Below, piece after piece: positions 49,553 to 59,559 of a stretch of DNA of 64,000 nucleotides (position 1 is the first letter of the stretch; the number at the start of each line of letters is the position of its first letter). The notes beneath the pieces were generated by a model, which made no database searches, was not told the origin of the DNA, and was given only the letters and a program-made list of their open reading frames with translations. Source of the DNA: Williamsia sp. (GTDB lineage: Bacteria > Bacteroidota > Bacteroidia > Chitinophagales > Chitinophagaceae). A program made the position numbers and the translations under genes. The stretch spans positions 62,001-126,000 of the forward strand of contig JADCRZ010000014.1 in assembly GCA_015069695.1 (NCBI GenBank), written 5' to 3'.

Positions 49553-52500
49553 TTACAATGTTCTCTTTACTTCTTCTTCTTCGTATGCTTCAATCACGTC
49601 ATCCACTCTCAGGTCATTGTAATTCTTCAGGGTAAGACCGCATTCCATGCCGGATACAACTTCTTTCACGTCATCTTTATAACGTTTGAGAGAAGCCAGT
49701 TCGGCTGTAGCGCCTTCTCCGGTAGGGTAGATCACGATGCCATCGCGGATCAGCCTTACTTTGGAGCTGCGGGCAATCTTTCCTTCCATGACCTGGCAAC
49801 CGGCTACGGTTCCTTTGTCGAACTTGTACACTTCCTTGATCAGTACATTGGCCACCACTTTTTCCTGGATCTTGGGTTCCAGCATACCTTCCATCGCGCT
49901 CTTGATCTCCTCGATGGCGTTGTAGATGATGGAGTATGTCTTGATCTCGATGTTTTCCTTCTCTGCCAGTCTGCTTGCCTGCAGGGACGGACGTACCTGG
50001 AAGCCTACAATGATGGCATCGGATGCGGTAGCGAGCAATACATCACTTTCGGTAATGGCACCCACTGCCTTGTGTACAACACGGATGGCGATTTCTTCAG
50101 TAGAAAGCTTCTGCAACGAATCGCTCAGGGCTTCTACAGAACCATCAAAGTCACCTTTGATGATCAGGTTCAGTTCCTTGAAGTTACCCAGGGCCAGGCG
50201 GCGTCCGATTTCATCAAGCGTGATATGCTTCTTGGTGCGGATGCCTTGTTCACGCAGGATTTGTCCGCGGCGGCTGGCTGTTTCCTTGGCTTCGCCTTCA
50301 TCTTCAAATACCTTGAACTTCTCACCGGCCTGCGGTGCGCCGTTCAGGCCGAGCAGCAGTACAGGAGTGGAGGGAGGTGCCTCGTCAACGCGTTTGTTTC
50401 TTTCGTTGAACATAGCTTTCACCCTGCCGTAGTGCTGACCGGATACAACCAGGTCGCCTACTTTAAGGGATCCGCTTTGTACCAGCACGGTAGCCACGTA
50501 CCCGCGTCCTTTGTCGAGCGTAGCTTCAATGATGGTTCCGGATGCTTCTTTGTTGGGGTTGGCTTTCAGATCGAGCAGTTCGGCTTCCAGCAGGATTTTT
50601 TCCAGCAGGGCATCTACGTTCATGCCTGTTTTAGCCGACAGCTCCTGGCTTTGGTATTTACCGCCCCATTCTTCCACCAGCAGGTTCATGCCTGCCAGCT
50701 GTTCGCGAATCTTTTCCGGATTGGCACCATCCTTATCCACCTTGTTGATGGCAAATATCATCGGTACACCGGCAGCCTGTGCGTGTGAGATGGCTTCCCG
50801 TGTTTGCGGCATCACTGCATCGTCTGCAGCAACTACGATCACCGCTATATCTGTTACCTTGGCACCTCTTGCACGCATGGCGGTGAACGCCTCGTGACCG
50901 GGTGTATCAAGAAAGCAAATGTGTTTACCGTTTTGCAGCTCTACTTCGTAAGCACCGATGTGCTGGGTGATGCCACCTGCTTCACCGGCTACTACTTTTG
51001 AGTTGCGGATATAGTCGAGCAGGGAGGTTTTACCATGGTCTACGTGACCCATGATGGTAACAATGGGTGCGCGGTGCTGCAGGTCGTCCGGACTGTCATC
51101 GTCATCGTCTTCTTCGAGCTCATCCACGTCTTCCAGTCCCATGAATTCAACATCGTAGCCAAATTCGCTGGCTACCAGTTCAATTACTTCGGCATCGAGG
51201 CGCTGGTTGATAGACACCATCATGCCCAGGCTCATACATTTTCCAATTACTTCGGCGTAGCTGACATCAAGCAGGTTGGCGAGCTCGCTTACGCTGATAA
51301 ATTCTGTTACCTGGATCTTGTTGTCTCCTGAATCGTCCCCCATCTGTTCAGCCATTTCCTCGCGTTTGGCGCGGCGGTTCTTGGCTTTCAATCCTTTTCC
51401 TCTGTTACCGCCTCCGCTGAGCTTGGCCTGTGTTTCCCTGATCTTATCCTGGATTTCTTTGGCGTCTATTTCTTTTACTTCCCGGCGTATAGGCGGTTTT
51501 GCACCCGGACCGCCCGGGCCGCGCTGACCGTTGCCAAATGGCGGCCTGTTGCCATCACGCTGGAAGCCGCCTGGGCGCTGACCCTGGTTCGGGCCGTGCG
51601 GACCCTGGCCTGGAGGCCGCTGGCCACCTTGTCCGGGGAACTGGTTGCCACCCGGGCGCGCTGGTTGTCCGCCGGGTCCCTGTCTTTGAATAGGGGGCGG
51701 GCCATTAAACTGACCTTGCTGACGGCCAAACGGCTCAGCTTTTTCGATGGGTATGCGCTTTCTTTTGCGCTTTTCGTCGTTTGATTTGGGACGCGTGTCG
51801 GTTGTAACCGGCAGCTGTATTTTACCCAATATTTTAGGGCCTTCCAACTTTTCGGCTTTGATGTTTTCTATCTGTGGCATAGGGGCAGAGGTACTTTCTA
51901 CCTCGTTAACAACTGGAGCAGCCACCTCTTCAACGGGTGCTTCCACCGGCTCTGCTTCGGGTGTGCTTATTTCAGCAACAGGAACCGGAAGGGGTTCAGG
52001 TTGCTCAACTACCGGTTCAGGTTGCAGCATAACAGGCTCTTCCACCTGTACGGGAGGAGCTGCAATTGCAACCGGCTCTGCGGGCGCCGGCTCGGGCATT
52101 GGTGTAACTTCTTCCACAACTTCTTCCGGTTTTCCGTTGAAAGATTTCCGGGGGCGGGTGGAAGAATCAATTTTGCTAAGGTCTATTTTATCTATGATCT
52201 TGGGGCCTTCTATTTCAGGCACTTCCAGGTGTAATACTTCTTGTTCTTTTTCTTCCGGAACCGCTATGGGAGCTGGTTCTGGTTTCTCCTGGGCAACAGC
52301 GGGCACTACCGGTTTTATTTCGGGAGCGGGTGCTGGTGCAGGAGCCGCCGCCGCTGGGGCAGCGGGTTTTTCTTCTTCCTTGGCGACCTTTTTCGGGTCT
52401 TTTTTAAAGACGATTTCTTCCTCGTCCCGTTTCTTCTTGGGCTCAGGCGCACTGCCTCTGGGCAGGTCGATCTGATCGCTTTTTATTTTCGCCACTTTAT

Positions 52501-52672
52501 CGCTCTGGAACTCCTGCTGCAGGGAACGGTACATCTCCTCCGTCAGCTTCGACGTAGGTTTCAGGTCGTTCCTGCTAAATCCCTTTCCTGCCAAAAAATC
52601 TACCAGTGTGTCCTTACCAATATTAAACTCTTTAGCAGCAGCCATGAGGCGAGGTGTAGTTACTTCAGACAT
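49553..52672 (-). CDS. infB: translation initiation factor IF-2
   Basis: 1039 residues. GTPase that places initiator tRNA on the 30S subunit. N-terminal IF2_N motif ([20 protein letters not shown]), then a long low-complexity region at about 85-400 (Pro/Ala/Glu- and Gly/Gln-rich), a second IF2_N-like helix-bundle region and the G domain: [18 protein letters not shown] (G1), [10 protein letters not shown] (G2), DTPGHEAF (G3), NKVDK (G4). The C-terminal IF2 domains end in EEEEVKRTL. The disordered N-terminal tract is larger than in E. coli. Last gene of the rimP-nusA-infB operon; 158 bp separate it from nusA. Confidence 0.97.
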   Translation of the reverse strand: MSEVTTPRLMAAAKEFNIGKDTLVDFLAGKGFSRNDLKPTSKLTEEMYRSLQQEFQSDKVAKIKSDQIDLPRGSAPEPKKKRDEEEIVFKKDPKKVAKEEEKPAAPAAAAPAPAPAPEIKPVVPAVAQEKPEPAPIAVPEEKEQEVLHLEVPEIEGPKIIDKIDLSKIDSSTRPRKSFNGKPEEVVEEVTPMPEPAPAEPVAIAAPPVQVEEPVMLQPEPVVEQPEPLPVPVAEISTPEAEPVEAPVEEVAAPVVNEVESTSAPMPQIENIKAEKLEGPKILGKIQLPVTTDTRPKSNDEKRKRKRIPIEKAEPFGRQQGQFNGPPPIQRQGPGGQPARPGGNQFPGQGGQRPPGQGPHGPNQGQRPGGFQRDGNRPPFGNGQRGPGGPGAKPPIRREVKEIDAKEIQDKIRETQAKLSGGGNRGKGLKAKNRRAKREEMAEQMGDDSGDNKIQVTEFISVSELANLLDVSYAEVIGKCMSLGMMVSINQRLDAEVIELVASEFGYDVEFMGLEDVDELEEDDDDDSPDDLQHRAPIVTIMGHVDHGKTSLLDYIRNSKVVAGEAGGITQHIGAYEVELQNGKHICFLDTPGHEAFTAMRARGAKVTDIAVIVVAADDAVMPQTREAISHAQAAGVPMIFAINKVDKDGANPEKIREQLAGMNLLVEEWGGKYQSQELSAKTGMNVDALLEKILLEAELLDLKANPNKEASGTIIEATLDKGRGYVATVLVQSGSLKVGDLVVSGQHYGRVKAMFNERNKRVDEAPPSTPVLLLGLNGAPQAGEKFKVFEDEGEAKETASRRGQILREQGIRTKKHITLDEIGRRLALGNFKELNLIIKGDFDGSVEALSDSLQKLSTEEIAIRVVHKAVGAITESDVLLATASDAIIVGFQVRPSLQASRLAEKENIEIKTYSIIYNAIEEIKSAMEGMLEPKIQEKVVANVLIKEVYKFDKGTVAGCQVMEGKIARSSKVRLIRDGIVIYPTGEGATAELASLKRYKDDVKEVVSGMECGLTLKNYNDLRVDDVIEAYEEEEVKRTL

Positions 52673-52830
52673 TCGTTATTATAAGCTATTTTTTCTGTTA
52701 ATATCAATTGATCACTGACAAGATCCACTCCGTTTTTGTTGCGTACCTCTTCAGTTATTTGGTGTTATTTTAAAATTACCTTCCAGCCTGGCAAGCTGCC
52801 AAAGATGCTTATTGCTAAGAGTGGCAGTCT

Positions 52831-54078
52831 TTATTCCTTTTCAAATTCAGCCTGCAACACCCTTCTTACATCCTGAATAGTTTCTTTTTCCAGGTCTGTT
52901 CTTCTTTCCAGTTCTTCGGCTGTCAGGTTTAACACGCTGCGGCCGGTATCACAACCGATCCTTTTTAGTTCGTCGATCACCCATGATTCTATTTCATCGC
53001 TGAATTCTTCCAGGTCAACGTCAAACTCTTCTACTTCACCTTCATTATCGCGGAAAACATCAATCGAGTAACCCGTCAATTCCTGCGCCAGTTTTATGTT
53101 CACGCCCCGGCGGCCGATGGCCAATGACACCTGGTCGGGTTTCAGGTACACGTCAGCATGCATGCTTTCGTTGTCCAGTTCCATGGTGCTGATCTTGGCC
53201 GGCGTAAGTGAACGCTGGATCAGGAGCTGGGTGTTGTTGGTCCAGTTGATGACGTCGATATTCTCATTTTTCAGTTCCCGCACGATGCCATGGATGCGGC
53301 TGCCTTTCATCCCTACGCAGGCTCCTACGGGGTCGATGCGGTCGTCGTATGATTCAACGGCTACTTTTGCCCGCTCACCTGGTTCGCGCACGATCTTTTT
53401 CACCACGATCAGTCCGTCAAAAATTTCCGGCACTTCTATTTCCAGCAGCTTGGCCAGGAAGGACGGATGGGTGCGGGATAAAATAATAACCGGGCTGTTG
53501 TTCTTCAGGTCTACTTTTTTTACGACAGCGCGGATGTTTTCGCCTTTTTTGAAATAATCCTGTGGGATCTGTTCGCTTTTCGGCAGGATCAGTTCTCCGC
53601 CGTCTTCATCCAGCAGCAGGATTTCTTTTTTCCAGACCTGGTATACTTCTGCGCTGATGATTTCGCCGATCCGGTCGTTGTATTTTTTTACCTGTACATT
53701 CTTTTTAAGGTCGTTGATGCGGCTGGCCAGCGTTTGTTTGGCAGCAAGGATGGCGCGGCGGCCAAAGTCCATGATGTCTACTTCTTCATACAGTTCTTCT
53801 CCTACTTCATAGTCGGGTTCCAGCTTGGTGGCTTCTGTATACGGTACTTCGGCCAGCGGATCCATCACTTCACCATCGTCCACGATCACGCGGTGGCGAA
53901 CAATTTCCAGGTCGCCTTTTTCCGCATTTACGATCACATCAAAGTTTTCGTCGCTGCCGAACTTTTTTCGGAGCAGCGTTTTAAATACATCTTCCACTAC
54001 TTTCATCATGGTCGGACGGTCAATGTTCTCTGCATCCTTGAATTCCTGAAATGCTTCTATTAAGTTAATGCTTGCCAT
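52831..54078 (-). CDS. nusA: transcription termination/antitermination factor NusA
   Basis: 415 residues. RNA polymerase-binding N-terminal domain, S1 domain (about 135-200) and two KH domains with DPVGACVGMKGSRIHGIVREL and LAIGRRGVNIKLAQELTGYS. A short helix-hairpin-helix-like tail follows (NLTAEELERRTDLEKETIQD); the tandem acidic repeats of E. coli NusA are absent, as in most non-proteobacterial forms. Middle gene of rimP-nusA-infB. It starts 58 bp after the rimP stop. In E. coli NusA represses its own operon; a comparable circuit could exist here via the leader hairpins before rimP (inference). Confidence 0.97.
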   Translation of the reverse strand: MASINLIEAFQEFKDAENIDRPTMMKVVEDVFKTLLRKKFGSDENFDVIVNAEKGDLEIVRHRVIVDDGEVMDPLAEVPYTEATKLEPDYEVGEELYEEVDIMDFGRRAILAAKQTLASRINDLKKNVQVKKYNDRIGEIISAEVYQVWKKEILLLDEDGGELILPKSEQIPQDYFKKGENIRAVVKKVDLKNNSPVIILSRTHPSFLAKLLEIEVPEIFDGLIVVKKIVREPGERAKVAVESYDDRIDPVGACVGMKGSRIHGIVRELKNENIDVINWTNNTQLLIQRSLTPAKISTMELDNESMHADVYLKPDQVSLAIGRRGVNIKLAQELTGYSIDVFRDNEGEVEEFDVDLEEFSDEIESWVIDELKRIGCDTGRSVLNLTAEELERRTDLEKETIQDVRRVLQAEFEKE

Positions 54079-54136
54079 AGCGCGTGTGCTGTTTACGGGA
54101 GTTCCGGCCCCTGGTTGCGCCGGCGCTCCCTTTGCG

Positions 54137-54589
54137 TTAAAAAACTACTTTGATCTTTGTTGTTTTTATATTTTCAAATAAAAGAGTGTGATTCACGGGT
54201 TCTTTCTTCTTGCCTTTGCTTTCTTCTATCTCAATGCCGGTGTCGGTTGCCGACACTAACTTGCCTTCTACGCGGGCACCGTCGTGCAGGGTAACTTCGG
54301 CAAAACGGCCCAGATTTTTTACAAATTGGCGGTGCAGCTTCAAAGGTTCATCCAAACCGGGAGAAGATACTTCGAGCGAAAAATCGCCACCCGGAAACAA
54401 ATTGCTTTCTTCGATCTTTTTGTACAAGGCCCTGTTTACTGCCACACATTTATCAATGGTAATGCCCTTGTCGTTGTCTATAAAAACCTTGATGTGGTTA
54501 CCGGGAGTAATTCTAATGTCTACCAGAAAATCGCCCGGATCGCCTTCTAACAAGGCGTTTACCATTCCGGATAACTGCTCAGTCTGCAT
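54137..54589 (-). CDS. rimP: ribosome maturation factor RimP
   Basis: 150 residues. RimP is required for 30S subunit maturation. N-terminal alpha/beta domain with GNHIKVFIDNDKGITIDKC and a C-terminal SH3-like barrel (RFAEVTLHDGARVEGKLVSA). The FSLEVSSPGLDEPLKLHRQF signature is intact. First gene of the rimP-nusA-infB operon. The start ATG 54589 follows immediately after the leader hairpins described separately. Confidence 0.95.
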   Translation of the reverse strand: MQTEQLSGMVNALLEGDPGDFLVDIRITPGNHIKVFIDNDKGITIDKCVAVNRALYKKIEESNLFPGGDFSLEVSSPGLDEPLKLHRQFVKNLGRFAEVTLHDGARVEGKLVSATDTGIEIEESKGKKKEPVNHTLLFENIKTTKIKVVF

Positions 54590-54638
54590 TTCTTTGTTTA
54601 TGGAAAAACAAAGAAGGGAACTGCTTGGTTCCCTTCTT
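54590..54638 (-). promoter_or_regulatory. candidate attenuator in the rimP-nusA-infB leader
   Basis: Minus strand: a perfect 11-bp stem AAGAAGGGAAC/GTTCCCTTCTT (54638-54628 with 54621-54611, 6-nt loop) followed by TGTTTTTCC, i.e. an intrinsic terminator lying between the promoter and the first codon. A second perfect 10-bp stem TTCTTTGTTT/AAACAAAGAA (54615-54606 with 54599-54590) shares five bases with the terminator's 3' arm and ends next to the ATG, so the two structures are mutually exclusive at the overlap. Confidence 0.65.
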
Positions 54639-54657
54639 ATGATTCTTTATTCTGGTG

Positions 54658-54690
54658 CAAATATAAGGTAAATCCTGTATTCTTTCCAAA
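54658..54690 (-). promoter_or_regulatory. promoter of the rimP-nusA-infB operon
   Basis: On the minus strand TTTG (54690-54687), 21-bp spacer, TATATTTG (54665-54658), both exact to the Bacteroidota sigma consensus. Predicted transcript start near 54651, giving a ~60-nt leader. Confidence 0.75.
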
Positions 54691-54750
54691 TCCCTCTTTC
54701 AACAAACAATAACAATTTTCAAACGTTGTATTATTTTACCTTTACCCCTT

Positions 54751-55002
54751 ATGTTACGCATATTTTTTCTGACGCTTGGCATTTACCTGCTCTACCGGTT
54801 TATATTTGATTTCTTCATCCCCGTATACAGAGCTTCCAAAAGGGTTCACCGGCAGTTTCAGGACATGCAGCAAAATGGCTATGGCAGCCAGGATGCCGGC
54901 ACCACCTCAACTTACGCTTCCAAAAATGGCAGCAGCAGCAGCAGCTATTCTCCCCCTCCTTCCCAAAAAGATTATATCGATTTTGAAGAAATAAAGGACT
55001 AG
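54751..55002 (+). CDS. DUF4834-like small membrane protein
   Basis: 83 residues: one N-terminal membrane segment (MLRIFFLTLGIYLLYRFIFD), a basic stretch (YRASKRVHRQFQ), a low-complexity Ser-rich linker and an acidic C-terminus (DYIDFEEIKD). This layout and sequence match the DUF4834 family of Bacteroidota. Function unknown. Divergent from rimP and convergent with the HAD gene, 3 bp apart. Confidence 0.65.
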   Translation: MLRIFFLTLGIYLLYRFIFDFFIPVYRASKRVHRQFQDMQQNGYGSQDAGTTSTYASKNGSSSSSYSPPPSQKDYIDFEEIKD

Positions 55003-55005
55003 GCC

Positions 55006-55656
55006 TTAGGTCAGCAATCCATGCTGCGCAAACAATTCTTCCACGGTATGCGGCTTGGAAAGAAACAAGCTCCTGATCCCCAGGGCTTCTGCCGTATAGA
55101 TGTTGGCCGGCGTATCATCGATGAACAAAGTTGTAGCGGGAGAAAGGCCTGTTTCACTTAGCACCAGCTCAAATATATCCGCATCAGGCTTGCGCATGCC
55201 GGTTTTATAAGAATAAAAGGATTTTTCAAAAAGACTGTCCAGCGATCCCCCGCCAAATTGATCCGTATAGATTTGTTGAACGGCTTTGTAATGGATCGCA
55301 TTGGTATTGCTCAGCAAATACGTCTTGTAGCGCGAGCGGACAGCCTGCAAAAACTCGATCCTGCCGGGCGGATAATCCAGCAGCATGGCATTCCAGGCCT
55401 GCTCAATGTCTTCATCTGTTACCTCCGCCGGTGCATGTTTCTTCAATTCATCAATAAACTGCCGCTCCCCGATCTCTCCTTTCTCAAATTCTTCAAACAG
55501 CTTTGTTGCATGAAACTGGGTGTACAGCTCATTGAAGTTGGCAATGCCCAAATTGATAAAAGCCTCCCCCGTAAGGTGATAATCCAGGTTCAGCAGCACG
55601 CCTCCCAGATCGAAGAGGATGGCTTCGATATTGTGGAAATTTGCAGAGGTATTCAT
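55006..55656 (-). CDS. HAD family hydrolase (HAD-IA type)
   Basis: 216 residues from ATG 55656. HAD motif I reads LFDLGGVLLNLD (the second Asp of DxD replaced by Gly, as in several HAD-IA/epoxide-hydrolase-N-like phosphatases such as YihX, which keep DLGGV). Motif II TYLLSNTNA, Lys in SYKTGMRKPDADIF (motif III) and FIDDTPANI (motif IV) are intact. It probably dephosphorylates a sugar phosphate or nucleotide; YihX-like specificity is possible. The frame extends to 55719 but the extra residues overlap a family A repeat and look non-coding. Confidence 0.85.
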   Translation of the reverse strand: MNTSANFHNIEAILFDLGGVLLNLDYHLTGEAFINLGIANFNELYTQFHATKLFEEFEKGEIGERQFIDELKKHAPAEVTDEDIEQAWNAMLLDYPPGRIEFLQAVRSRYKTYLLSNTNAIHYKAVQQIYTDQFGGGSLDSLFEKSFYSYKTGMRKPDADIFELVLSETGLSPATTLFIDDTPANIYTAEALGIRSLFLSKPHTVEELFAQHGLLT

Positions 55657-55693
55657 GGGGGCGAATATACATGATGATTGGCTGAACTTTTTT

Positions 55694-55841
55694 GTCTGAA
55701 CCAGGATTACACGGATCAAAGGATTATAGGATTTTTTGGTAGATAGCCGGTCTTCAAATATAGGTTTCGATCAACTCTAAGATGATCCACGCGCAACCTC
55801 CAATCCTGTAATCCTTTAATCCGTGTAATCCTGGTTCAGAC
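55694..55841. repeat. family A inverted-repeat element, gene-less copy
   Basis: 148 bp. The arms are 40 bp long (55694-55733 and 55802-55841) and match at 38 of 40 positions in inverted orientation; the ~68-bp centre has no reading frame. Compared with 20620-20934 the arms are the same family but the interior is different. The right arm ends 2 bp before the GH3 stop codon. Confidence 0.8.
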
Positions 55842-55843
55842 AA

Positions 55844-58132
55844 CTACTTCACCAGCTTAAACTTCGCCTCCTTCACATCCGCCGAGTTAGTTCCTACAAA
55901 CACCTGGAAATCTCCGGGTTCGTAGGTCCAGTTGAGGTTGCTGTCGTAGAATTTGAGGTCTTCGAGGGTGAGATCGAAGGTGAGGTCTTTGCTTTCTCCT
56001 TTCTTGAGGGGGACCTTGTAAAAGCCGCGGAGTTCTTTGAGGGGACGGGTTACGCTTCCTACCAGGTCGCGGATGTACAGCTGGGCAATTTCTTCGCCGT
56101 CGTAATTGCCGGTATTGGTGACGGTTACTTTCACCTGCAGCTTGTCGGCGGGCCTGATTTCGGTTTTGCTGAGGGTAAGATTGCTGTAGCTAAAGGCCGT
56201 ATAACTCAGGCCGTAACCAAATGGATAAAGGGGCGTATTGGGTACGTCGAGGTATTTAGAAGTGTATTTGTTGTTGGGGTCCATGGGGCGGCCGGTGTTC
56301 TTGGCCGAATAGTAGATCGGTATCTGCCCCACATTGCGCGGGAAGGTGATCGTAAGTTTGCCTGCGGGATTGTAATCTCCGAACAACACATCTGCAATGG
56401 CATTGCCGGCTTCGGTTCCGAGGAACCAGGTTTCAAGAATGGCCGGAACATGCTCGTTCTCCCATTCAAGCGTCAGGGGACGGCCGTTGGACAATACCAG
56501 CACAACCGGTTTGCCTGTCGCCAGGATGGCCCGCATCAGCGCTTGCTGGTTTTCCGGTATGTTGATGTTGGAGCGGCTGGCGGCTTCCCCCGTCATTCCC
56601 TGCGATTCGCCCAGGGCCAGCACCACCACATCTGCCTTGCCGGCGGTTTCTACCGCCTGTTTGATCAGGGCATCCGGTGACAAGCTGTCTACGGAAATAT
56701 TGCCGCCATTCTGGTTGAGCTTTTGCAGCAGCACCTTGTCCTCCAGGATATTGGCGCCCTTTGCGTACAGAATATTGGCTGCATGACTTGCCTTGCCCCT
56801 GATACCATCCAGTATGCTAACAGCTTTTGACCAATCACCTGCAGCACTCCAGTTGCCGATCATATCGCGTTTGGTATTGGCCAGCGGGCCAATCACCGCA
56901 ACAGTGCCGCCCATCTTGAGCGGCAGTACACCCTGGTTTTTCAGCAGCACGATTGATTTGCGGGCCAGGTCGCGGGCAAACTCCCGGTTGGCGCTCGTCA
57001 TGATTTCTTTGGTAGCCCTTTCATCATTTATATAGCGATAAGGATCGTCAAACAAACCCAGCTTGTACTTTGCTTCCAGCACCCTGCGCACCGACTGGTC
57101 AACCGTTGCCATGCTCACCTTTTTATCGTCGACCAGCTTTTTCAGCTGGCTGTAGTACACCGAACCCTGCATGTCCATATCGATGCCGGCATTGATGGCC
57201 AGGGCGCCTACTTCGTATTCATTCGCACCTACGCCGTGCTGGATCATTTCATTGATAGCCGTGTAGTCGGTGACCACAAATCCTTTAAAGCCCCACTGGT
57301 TGCGCAGCAGGTCGGTCATCAGCCATTTGTTGGCCGTGGCAGGAATGCCGTCCACTTCGTTGAATGATGACATCACGGTAGCAGCTCCCGCATCGATGGC
57401 TGCCTTGTACGGTGGCAGGTAAGTCTCGAACATAGCCCTGCGGCTCATGTCAACCGTATTGTAATCACGTCCTGCCTGGATAGCGCCGTACAGGGCAAAA
57501 TGCTTTACACAGGCCAGCACGCTGTTTACCTGGCCCAACTGTTCGCCCTGGTAGCCTCTTACTTTGGCAGCAGCTACTTTTGTACCCAGCCAGGTATCTT
57601 CCCCCACGCCTTCGTCAATGCGCCCCCAGCGCGGGTCGCGGGCAATATCAACCATGGGAGAGTATGTCCAGTTCAATCCGTCGGCAGCCGCTTCGGTAGC
57701 AGCTACGGTGGCGCTCCGTTGCATGGCTTCCAGGTCCCAGCTCGATGCTTCACCCAATGGGATAGGAAAAATGGTTTTGTGGCCATGGATGACATCATAG
57801 CCAAACAGGAGCGGGATCTTCAGCCGGGTTTGCATGGCCATGTCCTGCAGCTTGCGCACGTATTGGGGTGAATAGGCGTTGAAGATATTGCCGCATCGGC
57901 CGGCCAGGATGTCCTGCCGGTACCCTTCGCGCATGGTGGGGCCCGTAACATCCATATCGCTGGTCAGCAGGTTCAGCTGTCCGATCTTTTCTTCTATCGT
58001 CATCTTTTTGATCAGGTCATCAATAAAGGCATTCATTTTTGCATCGTTATTGGCGGGCCTGGATTGGGCCAATGAAAAAAAAGCTAGCCCCAATGCTGCG
58101 GTTATTGTTGACAGTTGTTTTACTATTTTCAT
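55844..58132 (-). CDS. bglX: GH3 beta-glucosidase (BglX-like), exported
   Basis: 762 residues from ATG 58132, with a signal peptide (KIVKQLSTITAALGLAFFSL). GH3 N-terminal TIM-barrel with KHFALYGA in the NagZ-loop position (non-NagZ type), nucleophile Asp in FVVTDYTAINEM; (alpha/beta)6 sandwich with GESQGMTGEAASRSNI, and a C-terminal fibronectin-III-like domain (LKELRGFYKVPLKKGES). Such enzymes remove terminal beta-glucose from oligosaccharides. Its place behind two GH144 genes suggests it cleaves sophoro-oligosaccharides (beta-1,2) to glucose (inference). The alternative start 13 codons upstream places charged residues before the signal peptide, so it is disfavoured. 41 bp from the GH144 stop. 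Confidence 0.9.
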   Translation of the reverse strand: MKIVKQLSTITAALGLAFFSLAQSRPANNDAKMNAFIDDLIKKMTIEEKIGQLNLLTSDMDVTGPTMREGYRQDILAGRCGNIFNAYSPQYVRKLQDMAMQTRLKIPLLFGYDVIHGHKTIFPIPLGEASSWDLEAMQRSATVAATEAAADGLNWTYSPMVDIARDPRWGRIDEGVGEDTWLGTKVAAAKVRGYQGEQLGQVNSVLACVKHFALYGAIQAGRDYNTVDMSRRAMFETYLPPYKAAIDAGAATVMSSFNEVDGIPATANKWLMTDLLRNQWGFKGFVVTDYTAINEMIQHGVGANEYEVGALAINAGIDMDMQGSVYYSQLKKLVDDKKVSMATVDQSVRRVLEAKYKLGLFDDPYRYINDERATKEIMTSANREFARDLARKSIVLLKNQGVLPLKMGGTVAVIGPLANTKRDMIGNWSAAGDWSKAVSILDGIRGKASHAANILYAKGANILEDKVLLQKLNQNGGNISVDSLSPDALIKQAVETAGKADVVVLALGESQGMTGEAASRSNINIPENQQALMRAILATGKPVVLVLSNGRPLTLEWENEHVPAILETWFLGTEAGNAIADVLFGDYNPAGKLTITFPRNVGQIPIYYSAKNTGRPMDPNNKYTSKYLDVPNTPLYPFGYGLSYTAFSYSNLTLSKTEIRPADKLQVKVTVTNTGNYDGEEIAQLYIRDLVGSVTRPLKELRGFYKVPLKKGESKDLTFDLTLEDLKFYDSNLNWTYEPGDFQVFVGTNSADVKEAKFKLVK

Positions 58133-58173
58133 GCTGCTGGTATTAAATTGTCTGTACGGTTCTTCATCCAATT

Positions 58174-59541
58174 TTATTGCTTCGGGATATAAGGACTTTC
58201 AAAACCCAATCTTCTTAAACCGTTCTGAACCTGCCGGGCGCTCATAAACAGTTTCCAGAGCAGCCCGCTGCGGTAATTTTCAATCATAACAACAATCGGA
58301 CCCTGGTCGATGGCCAGGTAAGATTTTGCATACCAGTCCTTGGTTTCATTGAAAGCGTCTACAAAGCCGTATGGGCCCCATATTTTCGGACCCAGGTCTT
58401 CATAGAAATGGCGCAGGGCTTTCATGGAGTACTCAGGGGTATAAGGAAAAGCAGAGAGGGCGGCCGTTGGCGTGATCACGCCCAAGTCTTCGGTCGGTGA
58501 GTGACCGGCATAACCCTGGTGGTTGTCGCTGGAAGTAAGGCCCCAGCAGTTCTCGCCATAGCCCTTGTATTTTTTGGGATTGTCGATGCAGTAGGCCCGG
58601 TTGATCAGGGTGTGGTTTTTATTTTGCTCCCAGTAGTCGGCATAGCGGTCTTTTAAGCCGGTTGGGTTTAAGCCTAGGAAAGAATAGTGGGTAAAGAAAA
58701 GCGGACCGCCGTAATCAAAGCCCAGCGGAAGCGTAATGCCGTAAAACTGCTTTCCATTTTTAAAGAAATTGCTTTGCGCCCATCCGCGATGATATACGGC
58801 AGTGGGAACCGGGTAGCGATCGGCAGAAGCAGCCAGCACATAGGTGATCAGGGCTTCGTTATAACCGCGCAGGGGAAAGTTCATGCTCCAGTCGTTGTTG
58901 GGGCTCCAGTGCCAGTACAGCACTTCTTCGCCGCCCCGCGTGTACCAGTTCCATTCAATGTCGTTCCACATCCAGCCGATCCGGTTGCGCAGTTCCGACT
59001 CTGTTCTGTTAGAGCCATTAAAGTACTGGGCTGCGCAGATCAGTCCCTGGAAAAGAAAAGAGGTCTCTACCAGGTCACCGCCATCATCCTTGCGGCTAAA
59101 GCGGATGACCTTGCCTGTTACGCCATCCATCCAGTGCGGAAAAACGCCGTGAAAAGCATCGGCCTTCAACAAGAAGTTGACCATCTTCAGCAGGTGCTTG
59201 GCCGCCGTATCGCGCGTGATCCACTTGCGCTCGGCCGCTACAATGATGGCCATCACACCGAAGCCTGTGCCACCGGTAGTGACCACTTCGTTGCCATAGT
59301 CGAACGCTACATTGCTGCGCTCGCGGGCCATGCCGCTCACGGGATGGGCAAAATCCCAGAAGTACCTGAATGTTTGCTTTTGCACCAGATCAAGCAGGGC
59401 CGAATCAGAAAGATTTTTCTGGATGGTGAGCGATGGATCATCTGCGATCTTCTTATCAGTCGCCTTTTTGGTTGTGCGCGGTTGGGCAAAAAGCTGGGTG
59501 CAGGCGAGCAAAAAAGTTAAGCAGGTAGCAATATATTTCAT
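58174..59541 (-). CDS. GH144 endo-beta-1,2-glucanase candidate, secreted
   Basis: 455 residues with signal peptide (MKYIATCLTFLLACTQLFAQ). One domain of the type often labelled 'glucoamylase', an (alpha/alpha)6 toroid: FRYFWDFAHPVSGMARERS, TGGTGFGVMAIIVAAER, GGDLVETSFLFQGL, YWHWSPNNDWSMNFPLRG, YNEALITYVLAAS and AIDQGPIVVMIENYRSGLL. The family's founding member from Chitinophaga pinensis is an endo-beta-1,2-glucanase (family knowledge). It lies 18 bp downstream of a second GH144 gene and 41 bp upstream of GH3, so one operon. Assignment to GH144 rather than GH162/GH189 rests on general similarity. Confidence 0.8.
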   Translation of the reverse strand: MKYIATCLTFLLACTQLFAQPRTTKKATDKKIADDPSLTIQKNLSDSALLDLVQKQTFRYFWDFAHPVSGMARERSNVAFDYGNEVVTTGGTGFGVMAIIVAAERKWITRDTAAKHLLKMVNFLLKADAFHGVFPHWMDGVTGKVIRFSRKDDGGDLVETSFLFQGLICAAQYFNGSNRTESELRNRIGWMWNDIEWNWYTRGGEEVLYWHWSPNNDWSMNFPLRGYNEALITYVLAASADRYPVPTAVYHRGWAQSNFFKNGKQFYGITLPLGFDYGGPLFFTHYSFLGLNPTGLKDRYADYWEQNKNHTLINRAYCIDNPKKYKGYGENCWGLTSSDNHQGYAGHSPTEDLGVITPTAALSAFPYTPEYSMKALRHFYEDLGPKIWGPYGFVDAFNETKDWYAKSYLAIDQGPIVVMIENYRSGLLWKLFMSARQVQNGLRRLGFESPYIPKQ

Positions 59542-59559
59542 ACAGAGCGGTTAGGATGT

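Noticed and set aside
49547-50788. 413-codon plus-strand frame
   Set aside because: Lies antisense to infB, whose IF2 motifs are unmistakable; low-complexity, no start context or domain.
51747-52475. 242-codon plus-strand Ser/Gly-rich frame
   Set aside because: Antisense shadow of the proline/alanine/glutamate-rich part of infB.
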